This document shows positions 36,360 through 46,500 of a stretch of DNA of 64,000 bases, one piece after another (position 1 is the stretch's first letter; each line of letters starts with the position of its first letter). Under the pieces are notes generated by a model. The model did no database searches. It saw nothing but the letters and a program-made list of their open reading frames with translations, and was not told the origin of the DNA. The stretch is from Heterobasidion occidentale (Eukaryota; Basidiomycota; Agaricomycetes; Russulales; Bondarzewiaceae). The translations under genes were made by a program, and so were the position numbers. The DNA is taken from positions 620,001-684,000 of the forward strand of contig JBCAQO010000010.1 in NCBI GenBank assembly GCA_039111635.1. The letters are read 5' to 3'.

Positions 36360-39300
36360 TTGGCGATGGGTGGGATCAATGGGCAGTATCCAGCATTTGA
36401 TAGAATCTGTACATCAGAAATCGCACCTCTCCGCAATCTGCATTGTTTCGACGTACCACGAAAGCGAAGGTTCCCTTTGTGCGACTTTGCTTGCCGTTTG
36501 ACTGGATCGCACGCCAGGGGGAGAGATGGGATGGCGCTCATGACCCGCTGTTCGCGGATTTCGCGCACGCATGTGATAGGAACGAGCAGAACCTGGGGTC
36601 AACTCCGATTCTGTAGAAGCACCGCCGCATCAAGCATCAACGCGCCTACGCCCATAGATTGCAAAGGGACGACAAACCAAGTTGAAGAACCTGCGTACAT
36701 GTGCGGCCGACGGCTTCTGCACCATCTGATCTCACAGATATCAAGCACGGACAAATGCGACCCTGCGTCATCAATTGGGGAACAATGAAGCGCGCTTCTG
36801 ATTGTCCTCAGTGCTTTCGTCTCCAGATGCTGCCCTGCAGAGACGAACAGTACGCAACGGCGCTGTGCTCAGTACCTGTCGAGCGCCCACGTGAACAGAC
36901 AATGGCACGCAGAAAAGATATTTCGTACCTCCCAGCCGGCGCCCAAGCCTCGGCTCGCATCGACCCTTGCTCTGCGCCTTCTGCGACATACCGAGGTGTG
37001 CGTGCATAATCGACCGCAAGAATCGCGAGGGTGGTGTCACGACGGTGCGGGCACCCGTCAATGGAAATGCGCTCCGAGGGTTCGATTCGGACTTTGTGCG
37101 GGTGCCCATCGTCGCGGCCGCATCAAAGAATCGGATCGCGACGCAGCCAGCGCTGGAGCGCCCGTGACGGTCAGAGCTGGTCAGAGACAAACGCTTCGGC
37201 GCCTGCCATTCGGCGGCCGGGGCCACGAGCGTCTATACTGTATCGGGAAAGTCTGTCGGCGTGCCGGCCCCGCCACCACGTGGTTGCTGTGGGGGCTCCA
37301 GCTCTGCTGCCCGGCGACAATTTGCGCTCCTGCAGGACGACGCCGTGCGCGGGGCAGTTGATTTTTCTCAACAGATCGCGCCCTCCTCGACCGCGCTGCA
37401 AATCAGAAGGGTCGCGGCGAAGACGCCGGTGATGCAAAATGTCCAGGCATGTCGGACTGAGCGGGGGTCCAGCACCGGTGCAGTGCTTATTGCTTCCTCG
37501 GAAAGTCAGTCCTCGTTGCGACCATTGCAGGTCACGATACGATGCAGTCACTCGTGGCGATGGTGCGACGGTCTAAAAAGGGAGGCTCACGTACGTGCGT
37601 GCTCTAGAAAACCGCTCGGCGAGGCTCGACGGTCGCACGCACTGACGTTTGGCTATATGAATCCGTGCAGGTTCACGCATACGCGGCAAAGTCGCGTCTT
37701 AATGAAGAAGCAGCGCTCGGAGAATTAGCAAAAAAGTGACTCGCGGAATTTCGCCTCGTCTGACCACCTATTTCACCTCCCAAGTCCGATAGGTAGAACC
37801 CGGCGCGCCGTCCCTCCAGCATCGAGAACACGTCGAACCTCGGATGGCTGATCGAGCCTGATTTGAGCTTTTCCCAGTGACGCATTTGTAGACGTGCGAT
37901 CCCCTCGGGACGACCGTCGCCCTTCTGCCCGGGGCTGGCGTGCGGGGCTTCTGCCGCCCAAACGCAAACAATCAGAGGCCCGTGATAGGCCTCCGAGCGC
38001 AGTGGGTAAGTAGGTTTCGTACTTGCTTACCATAACCAGCCGCGCCACGCCAATCTCCTCGCGCTCGCAGCTGATAACCCGCCTCCTTCCGCCGCCACCG
38101 TCGCTGCACGCGTCGCTTCCCTTCTTCCCTTCCACGAAGAGCTGCGCCCTGTCCCGGAACTCAGCCGTCGATGCTTCAGTGCGCGCAAGTAAGAACCTAG
38201 TACTTGACTATCTGATCTCCCGACCCCGACCCTCCCCGACCCCGACGCCTCACCAGGCATCAGACACTGGCCACGGAAATCTCCCCAGCGTGATTGGCGT
38301 TGCGGGGCAGTCTGTGGGGCCGGCCCGGTTTCTTCTCTCCAGTCAATAAGTCGAGCATCAGATGGACCCCTCCCCTTTCCCCGCGCCGCTCAGCCTGATG
38401 GGGTGCATCGCAGGCCACGCTCGATCACGATGCATCGCGCGATCGTATACAGCTCATTGTTCGTTACTTACCCCGCGCCGCGCGCGCGAATGAACGAACA
38501 AGCGTGTTGATTGCGGAACTATTTTGCCCCATGGGCAGGCGAAAGCGCTGCGGGTGGCGGACGCCATCGCTCCCCGTCGCTCGTAAACGCCGATCGTGCC
38601 GTCGTACGGCGTGCGCACCCAGAAAGGATCGACAAGCAACCGTGAATCGAGCCACGGTGTCCATCTCATCGAGCGCACCGCTCTTGCTGCCAAGCGCGAT
38701 ATCCCACGCTCTCCAGGCCCCGCCGTCCAGAAACGCACCGCAAGATTCCGATCGCCCCGACCATCCCGACCCTGAGATGCAGATGCAGATGCGGACGAAC
38801 ACGCATCAAAGCTCATTAACGGTGACTGTCCCGCCCCGCGCGCCGCACGAACGGGCGGGCGTTCGCATGGATCGCGGGACCGTTGCGTAGGCGAAAAGCA
38901 GCACGACAGGTTTCGCTAGATGGCGCAAGCGCTCGCTCGCTCGCCCGCCTCTGGCGATGATGTCGATCGTGCAGTCGGCCGCCTGTGCGCGCGGTGCAAG
39001 CCGCGGCTGGCGTCAGAAAGACAGACAACGGACGATTGTTTCTCGCTCGCGCCTTGAAAGAGGCTCGCATTTCGAAGTGCCGCGGCCGGCTCCGTGAGAT
39101 CTATGTACAGCTGGAGGCGCACCTGCACGCCGTCCCTTGCCCACAACACGCGACGTCCGCTCGTCCTGCCTCTCACCAGCCGCAAGCGAATAGCCATCCG
39201 GTCGCGAATCCGCACACATCCAGACGCCGCCGAGCGACGCGAAGAAAGACGAAAAACAAACAATCAAGTTGGAGACAATGACGACAGCAACAGCAGCACA

Positions 39301-39389
39301 ACACGAACACCCGACACCCCGCGCTCTAGATACTCTAACACTCTAACATCCCAACAGCACTGACCATCGAACCACCCACCCGCCGCCGC
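36360..39389. other. 3-kb intergenic stretch, no gene recognised
   Basis: Lies between the 3' ends of two convergent genes. Open frames up to about 155 codons occur on both strands at once, are Arg/Ala/Pro-rich and have no motif, which is what rising GC content alone would give. GC visibly increases from about 37 kb to the right. Confidence 0.5.
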
Positions 39390-41709
39390 TCACCACCCCG
39401 AAAACAACCTCGACCGCTTCGGCTTCTCCTTCGCGTCCACGCCCTCCGCGCCGCCGCCGACAAACGCGCCCACCGCGCCGGGCGGCAGCCGCGCGAGCAC
39501 GTCCGCGAGCGCGACCTCCCGAAAGCCGACGTCCTCGCGGCCCGCCTGGCGCACGAACCCGTCCGCGTCGCGCGCGAGCGCCGTCGGACGCGGGCGCGGC
39601 GCGAGGCCATACTATGCCGCGCCAAATATCCCCACAACCGCAATGAGCGACGCCGACAAAGTAGACGACGAAGACGGGGAGCCGCCGCACGCACCTCCCT
39701 CAGCGCGCCCAAAAACTCGCCCACCGGCCTCACATACCACCTCCGCACGCCCCCTCCCACCCCGCGCTCAAACCACCCAAGATGCCCCCCGCCCGCCGTC
39801 CGCCCCATCACCAACCACGGACTCGCAAGCGCCTCGCGCAGCGGCGGCGCCGCGGGCCCCACGATCGGGTCGTCCGCCGCGTTGAGCGCGAGCAGCGGGA
39901 CGCGCGCGTGCGGGACGAATCGCGCGGAGCTGATCTGCGCGTAGTAGTCGTCTGCGCCGCGGAAGCCGTATAGCGGGCTCGTGATCGCGTCGTCGTACGC
40001 GCGCAGCGTGACGTGCGGCCGGGCGAACATGTCCGCGAGGAGCGAGGCGGGGAGCGGCGCCGCGGGCGCGGTGCCGTTGGCGGTTCCGTTCGCGGTGCCG
40101 TTGGTGTCGGGGGCGGCGGCGGCGGCGGCGACGGCGGGCGGCTGGAACGCGTAGGCGTGCGTCTGGAGGAGGGCGCGGAGGGCGCCGCCGAGGATGCGGT
40201 CGTACCCGAAGCGATTCACGAGCGGGCCGCGCTCGGTGTGGTGGCTGCCGGCGACGAAGTCCCAGACGTTGGCGGCGGCGGCTGCGCCCGAGAGGGGGCA
40301 CGCGGCGGATTCCTCGCCGATGTACTTTGTGAGCGCGTTTGCGCCGAGGGAGAAGCCTGGCGCGGGCGGGTGGAGGGTGAGTGGCGGGGAGGAGGGACGG
40401 TGAGGTGGATGGGTGCGTACCGAGGGCGTAGATCTCCGAGCCGGGGAAGGTATGCGTGATCCACAGCACAGTATGGCGAATATCGTCCGTCGTGCCCGCC
40501 TGCATCCCGTCGCGCCCATCCCGCCCACGCACCCACCACAATCAACGCACGTCCAAACTCGAAAAGAAAACCCACGCACATGGTACAGCTTCGGACTGGT
40601 CACAGGGCTCCCGTTGCACCCGCGCGAGTTCATGACTACCGCGCGGAAGCCGCGCGGGCAGAGGTCGGCGAGCGCGGCGCGCACGTAGGACTCGTGCGAG
40701 CCGCCTGTGAGGCCGTGCGTGACGAGCACTACCGGCTCTGGGCGCGCCGTGGCGGCGTCAGCGGCGTCGACGGCGGCGGGGGCGGGGGCGGGGGCGGAGA
40801 GCGGGGGCTTGGAGGCGAAGGAGGGCGCGAGGTCGAGCGCGAGGGTGCCTAGCGCGCGATCGTCCAGTCCGTCAGCCATTCCGTCCGTGCGTGCGTGCGT
40901 GCATGTGGAGTGGAGGGGAGGGGAGGGGAGGGAAGCGGGGAGGACGGGACGGGACGGGACGGGCGGCTCACCTCCGTCGGGGACGTTGATGAAGTGCCTG
41001 GGGAGGCGAGGCGTGAGCGCGGTCGCGAACGGGTGCAGGGGCGAGGAGAGAGGAGGGAGGGGAGGGGGGCACGTACCGCTCGTAGTCGATGACGTCGACC
41101 TGCGAAAAGTCTGCGAGGGACGTGTAGATCGTGTGCGCGTGTCCGCTAGCGGCGCCACGCACGACGCACGATAGAATCCAGCGTTAGCGGGTGTGAGAGA
41201 TCACGAGCTACAGACGAGGAGGAGGAGGAGGAGGAGAGGTGGGTGGGTGGTGCGTACTTTGGGAGCCACGGGACGCCGGTGAAGCCCGCGCCAGGGCCGA
41301 AGAGCGAGGGGACCTTGCGCCTGAGGAGCTCGACGAGGGTCTCCTCCCCAGCGCCGTCGTCCGCATCCGCATCCGCATCCGCCGCCGCCTCGCCCTCCCC
41401 CTCCGCCTGCCCCGATCTCGGAGTTTCGTGCCCTGCGCGCGCGCGCGCGGACGCGGGCCCACCGCGATCTCCGCGCGGGGCCCTGGGGAGGCGCGCGGAG
41501 TGGGCCGAGGCGAAGATCTCGAGGGGGATGGTGCGGTCCCAGATGGTGCGCACGGAGAAGACGAGGGCGTAGAGCGTGAGGGGGGCGGCGAGGAGGAGGA
41601 GGGCGAGGAGGAGCGGGAGGGTGGGGATGGCGAGGCGGTGGGCGAGCAGGCGCGCGGCGGGCCCGGCTGCAGCCGCTGCGGCGACTCGGTCGGCGGAGCG
41701 GTTGTACAT
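39390..41709 (-). CDS. YheT/EMB8-type alpha/beta hydrolase with N-terminal membrane segment (Eht1/Eeb1-like)
   Basis: Related to yeast medium-chain fatty acid ethyl ester synthases/esterases and plant EMB8. Start at 41709 (MYNRSADRVAAAAA), with a hydrophobic helix at about residues 28-55 (LPLLLALLLLAAPLTLYALV). Exons: 41258-41709, 41077-41145, 40972-40997, 40580-40848, 40421-40499, 39695-40356 and 39390-39611. Splicing gives the family motif WLPNGHAHTIYTSLADFSQ and later RRHFINVPDGGTLALD. Also seen are VLVTHGLTGGSHESYVR, NSRGCNGSPVTSPKLYH, the nucleophile motif GFSLGANALTKY, NAADDPIVG (acid) and GGGHLGWFE (His). The protein is very Ala/Arg-rich, reflecting high GC; a GCATCC hexamer tract near 41360 encodes an Asp/Ala run. 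Divergent from FAD2 copy 2. Confidence 0.85.
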
Positions 41710-41736
41710 GGTGGTGGTGGTGGTGGTGGTGGTGGC
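41710..41736. repeat. GGT trinucleotide microsatellite at the 5' end of the YheT-type gene
   Basis: An uninterrupted run of GGT (plus strand) directly upstream of the ATG on the minus strand, so it lies in the presumed 5' leader. Confidence 0.85.
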
Positions 41737-42427
41737 GAGGGCGAGGGTCTGGACGGCTAGGCTACTATGCGCGGGCGCGGGCCAGAGCTGGCGGGGTGCG
41801 CTAAATAGGGAATGGGAGGGAGGGATGGACGGGCGGGGTGGGCGAGGCAGGTCGCGCCACGAGCAAGTCCGAACGCGAGCATGGGCGATGGGCGAGGCGA
41901 GGACGGAGGCGTCGGAGGACGGTCCTGGCACGTGCCGTAAGGGTCCGCCCTTTGCGGTGGATCAGGCCCCGTCGCCGAGCCGACGCCGCGTCGTCGTGGT
42001 GGCGCCCTCAGATCGTGCCCGATCCCTTGGGGTTGCGGGGTCCCTGCGAGGGGGCGCCGAGGGGCCGGCGGGGAGGGGGTGACACATCTCGCAGGCGATG
42101 ACCGCTATCGCTATCGGATCGCGTCTTGCCCTTCGCTTCCAGCCTGGCTGCACGCACGCACTCCTCGGCGAGCCTGCGTTTGTTTATGGCATATCACACA
42201 CATTGCCCGCATCCACCATCAACTCCCGCCGTCACATGCGTCCGGCCCCATCAGCTCATGTAACCCGCGTCCCCTCTCGCCCCCGCGTCTTAAAACCTCC
42301 CTCCTCCCCCCCGCTCTGCCCTTTCTGCGCCTGCAGAGCTCCTGCTCGCTCTACTTGCTACTCCTCGCACAGCCCTCGCGCATTCTAGACCTCCCCCCCC
42401 GCCGCCGCCCGCTGCCCGCTACCCACC
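41737..42427. promoter_or_regulatory. Shared divergent promoter region; CT-rich leader before FAD2 copy 2
   Basis: About 690 bp between two divergent start codons. From about 42300 to the ATG at 42428 the plus strand is strongly C/T-rich (for example CTCCCTCCTCCCCCCCGCTC), a pattern common in front of well-expressed fungal genes. No clear TATA box; TCTTAAAACC near 42287 is the closest. Confidence 0.4.
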
Positions 42428-44518
42428 ATGTCCGTCCTCAGCCTCTTCTACGACGGCCCCGAGTACAAGGAACGCCTCACCAAGGACTTTGTCCCTCCAA
42501 AGGTACCCTCCCTCCCTCCCTCCCTCCACCTCCACCCTCACGCACGCACTCACCCACCCACCCTACCCCGCACAGGCGACCCTCGCAGAGATCCACGCCG
42601 CCGTCCCCAAGCACCTCTACAAGAAGTCCACCCTCAAGGCCATCTACTACACCGTCCGCGACGTCGCCTGCGCGTACGCCTTCTACCGCCTCGGCCTCCT
42701 CATCGAGCCCCTCGCACAGCGCCTCGTCGCAAACTACGCGGTCCCCTACGCCGCCGCGCAGGCCGTCAAGTGGGCGCTGTGGGCCGTGTATTGGCACTGG
42801 CAGGGCGTCGCGCTCGCGGGGTGGTGGTGCCTCGGTCAGTGATCCCCCCGCCGTGCGCAGTCTGTGCTTATCCTTCGCGTGCGGTGCAGGACACGAGGCC
42901 GGGCACGGATCGCTCTCCGACTACAGCGCCGTCAACCACGTCCTCGGCTACGGCCTGCACACCGTACGTACCCCGCACCCGCACCCGCACCCGCACCCGC
43001 TCACACCCGTGCCGCACAGTTCCTTCTGGTCCCGTACTACTCCTGGCGCTCCACCCACCACGCGCACCACGTACGTCCCACTCTCTCCTGCCTCCCCTCT
43101 CCCTCTCCCCAACTCACCGCGTTCGCCCCCGCCCGCCGCCCCCAGAAAGCAACCGGCTCCATCGAGCGCGACGAGAACTACGTCCCGCGCACGCGCACCG
43201 ACTACGGCCTCCCGCCCGCCCCGGTCGCCCACATCACGGACTACCACGACCTCTTCGAAGAAACGCCCATCTACAGCCTCGCGCGCATGCTCGCCATGCA
43301 GCTCCTCGGCTGGCACGCCTACCTGCTCTACAACGCGCTCGGCTCGCCCATGTACCCCGAGGGCACGAACCACTTCTATCCGTCCTCGCCGCTGTTTAAG
43401 CCTCAGGAGCGGGGGAGTGTGATTGCGAGCAACGTGGGGCTGTCGGTGATGACGAGCGTGTTGACGTGGTATATACGCGAGGCGGGGATCGGGGCGTTCG
43501 TCAAGCTGTATTTCATCCCGTACCTCGTGCGTGTCTCCCTACCCCCCCCTCTCCTTCCCTGTGAGCTAACGCACGCGCGCGCGCGCAGCTCGCGAACCAC
43601 TGGATCGTGATGCTCACCTTCCTGCACCACTCGGACCCGTCCATCCCGCACTACCGCAACAAGGAGTGGTCCTTCCTCCGCGGCGCGGTCGCGACGATCG
43701 ACCGCCCGCTGCTCGGCTGGGCGGGCCGCTTCTTCCTGCACAACGTCTCGCACGACCACATCGCGCACCATTTCTTTTCGTCGATCCCGTTTTGTGAGTC
43801 GTCGCGGGTTTGGGAGCGTGCGTGGGTGTGTGTGAGCTGATGGAGGCGCGTGCGTGTAGATAATCAGCCGTATGTGACCGAGGCGATCAAGGGCGTCCTC
43901 GGCGAAGACTACAACTACGACTCGACGGTGAGCGCGTCCCTCCTCCTCTCCCACTCCTTCTCCACCATCCACCGTCCACCCGTCCCGCCGGACCCGCACG
44001 CGTACCTATTCTATTCTATTCTTGTTTGGGGTTTGGGTTTGGTCCCGCGCCGCCACGCGCGCGTTTGCGTCCGCGTCCGGGACCGGACCGGACCGGACCC
44101 GAGCGGTTTTGCGTCCGTCCCCGTCCGTCCGTCAGTTGTCTCCGTGTCTCCGTGCACGTGCGGGCTCCCACGCGCGCCTCTCGTCGCCTCTCGTCTCGTT
44201 TCTGCTCGCCCCTCGCCCCTCGCGCTATCCCTCCCTCCTCGTCACCGACGCTGACGCCTGCCTCCTCTCTCCCGCGTCCCCCACGCCCCACGCCCACCGC
44301 CCACGCCCGCCGCCCCCGCGCGCGCCCCACAGAACACGTTCCGCGCGCTCTACCGCTCCTTCCGCGAGTGCTGCTTCATCGAGGACGACGGCGACATCGT
44401 GTTCTACAAGAACCAGCACGGCGAGGCGCAGCGCTTCCTCGCCGGCGAGCCGATGCCCGCCGCCGCCGCGCAGGACGCCGCCACGGCGCCCGCGGCCAAG
44501 GAGGGGAAGGCGGAGTGA
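42428..44518 (+). CDS. Delta-12 (oleate) fatty acid desaturase, FAD2 type, copy 2
   Basis: Eight exons join in frame: 42428-42502, 42576-42834, 42890-42963, 43020-43070, 43146-43526, 43589-43793, 43860-43927 and 44333-44518. Histidine boxes are GHEAGHGSLS (the Cys of HECGH replaced by Ala), WRSTHHAHH and HIAHHFFSSIPFY. Other conserved stretches are SIERDENYVPRTRTDYGL, FLHHSDPSIPHYRNKEW and TIDRPLLGWAGRFFLHN. Start MSVLSLFYDGPEYKERL; end PAAKEGKAE. The last intron, 43928-44332, is 405 nt, far longer than the other six. The gene is GC-rich with strong G/C bias at third positions. The differences from copy 1 in the first box and in both termini suggest an old duplication with distinct roles. Confidence 0.92.
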
Positions 44519-44566
44519 GTGGAGGTGGAGTGAGCGAGCGCGCGCGGTTGCTCGACGCGTGTTTCG

Positions 44567-44576
<10 letters not shown>

Positions 44577-44597
<21 letters not shown>

Positions 44598-44651
44598 CGT
44601 GTGTGTGATGGTGATGGTGGTGGTGGTGGTGGCGGTGTTGTTGTTGTTGTG
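44577..44651. repeat. GT dinucleotide then GGT/GTT trinucleotide microsatellites
   Basis: A (GT)n tract at about 44577-44608 merges into GAT/GGT and then GTT repeats, about 60 bp after the FAD2 copy 2 stop. It lies in the presumed 3' untranslated region. Confidence 0.9.
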
Positions 44652-46500
44652 TTGCTGAAGAAGAAGTCCCTCATGCCTGTTCGTCTGTTGTCTGTCTTTC
44701 TGTCTGTTTGTAACCCCCGATCTGTATAGAACCCGCCCCGTCGCGTCCGATCCGATTGATGCAAAGCAATCACACTCGTGTTTCGTTAGATAGATGCTCC
44801 CGCCCCCGCCCCCCCCCGCCCCCGCGTCGCGCGAACCATCCCGCGCGCACGCTCGCAAGCACGACGTGCGCGTGTGCTCTCTCGTTCCCGTGCGCTCGTG
44901 CGCTCGTGCGCTCGTCTGATGGGACTGGACTCGTCGCGAGCGTGTAAGCCTGCAAAGTCGGCGGCGCCCCGCCTTGGGGCGTCCTGCCAGCTAGACGTGT
45001 ATGTGCTCGTACGTGTGCAGATGGGACGAACGGGCCGTGCGTGCGTGCGTACCGACGCGTCTGTTGTTCGAGGCGAGCGAGCGAGCATGCTCTGGGGCTG
45101 CACTCTAACCACCGACGATGCCGACGCGCGCGCGCGCGCGCACGAACAAACGGACGGACGGACGGACGGACGGGCGACCGACGAACGCGTCTGGAGTCGC
45201 AATCCCCGACGAGGCGCGTCCAACATGGGGCCACGTCTCATTCGCACCCGACAAGTGAAGGACAAAGCAGGTGCGTATCGCGCTCTTGATAGACGTGCGG
45301 CGAACGGACGCACGAAAGTCACCAGCCGCGACGACTCGCGCGCGCGCCCACGCGCCGGACTCGCGCCCGTCCTTCGTCGTCCGCTCCGTGCGCGTCGTCC
45401 GTGCTAGCCGTCCGATGCCCGAGCGCGTCGCTCGCCCGAGAGCCCGCGAGAGCCCGCGGACTCGCCCGACGTCAAGCCCGCATCCCACGCCGCCGCCGAC
45501 CCGCGCATGCGCATGCGTGCGTGGGGCCTGTGCCCGTCGAAACGCGCACGACGGAGTCCGTCTCTCTCTCTCTGGCTCACGCACATGTCGGAATCGAGCC
45601 CCTCGCAGGCCACGAATGCGCGGCTCTTCTGTTTTCGCCGTCGCGGTCGCGCACGCAGACCCTCCGACGCGTTAGAAATCAGCGCGCCCCGATGTGTGGT
45701 CAGCGCGCGCCGGCGGGCGGATCATTTCAACGCCCCCGAGTCCCGAGTACAATTTCCAGAGCGGAGGCAGTAGTACTGCAATAGCAGGCAGCGGTGGTGA
45801 ACGCGGGTCAGCGGCGGTGAAAGCGGGTCAGCGGTGGACGCGCGGGTCGATTTCAAAATGCCAAAATGAAATGTGCAGGCGCCGTCAGGTCGCTCGCCGC
45901 CGCACCCACCGCGCTGCCTCTCGCCGCCCCCGAAAGAGCCTTGCATGAGTCGGTGCCACGCCGCGCGTTCTCCGCCTGGCTCCCACCTGGGTCGCGCGCG
46001 TCTGTCTCGGATGCACGACGCATTTGCGCTGTCAAAGGCAAAGCGATGGGCGCAGATGCCACTGGCTAACTGGCTGGCTGGCTGGCTGGAGCGGCTCCGT
46101 GGAGCTCGCGCCGTTACGCGAACGCCTACTGCATGTGAGGGGCTTGAGCGCGGGTGAAGTTCGCCTCAGGCATGCAGGTAATCACGACGATGGGCTACGT
46201 GAGCCGGGCGACGAGGACGCGCCGTCTGGAGAGCGAGTTCGTCGAGCAACCCGACGTGTGGACGCGACGGTGACACTTCAGAGGCCAAGCCAAAGTCCAG
46301 TAGCAAAAATCGTATCAGCAAAAAAAATCGTATCGTCGAGAACAAGCTGTGGAGAAGATACCTGCGACGATGAGTCATTCGAAAAGCGAGCCTCTCGCGG
46401 CGTGTTGGTCATGATCGTATGTGTGAAATCTCGTATTTGATCAGTGACCTGTGCCAGTCGCTGATACGGTCGCATTACTCTGCGCGTCTGCAGACGGCCG
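44652..46500. other. GC-rich intergenic DNA with simple repeats
   Basis: Overlapping Arg/Ala/Pro-rich frames on all strands, no protein motif. Simple repeats include (CG)n at 45125-45140, (ACGG)n at 45150-45172, a short tandem array of a roughly 20-bp unit (GCGGTGGTGAACGCGGGTCA-like) at about 45787-45850, and (CTGG)n at about 46061-46090. Confidence 0.6.

Noticed and set aside
36700..39300. Several frames over 120 codons between the two hydrolase genes
   Set aside because: They occur simultaneously on both strands and are Arg/Pro/Ala-rich, as expected from GC-rich DNA with few stop codons.
40013..40852. Gly/Val-rich plus-strand frames over the YheT-type gene
   Set aside because: Antisense shadow of a GC-rich coding exon whose minus-strand frame carries all family motifs.
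44770..45675. Arg-rich frames up to 178 codons after FAD2 copy 2
   Set aside because: Driven by simple repeats (CG, ACGG) and high GC; no exon signals or motifs.
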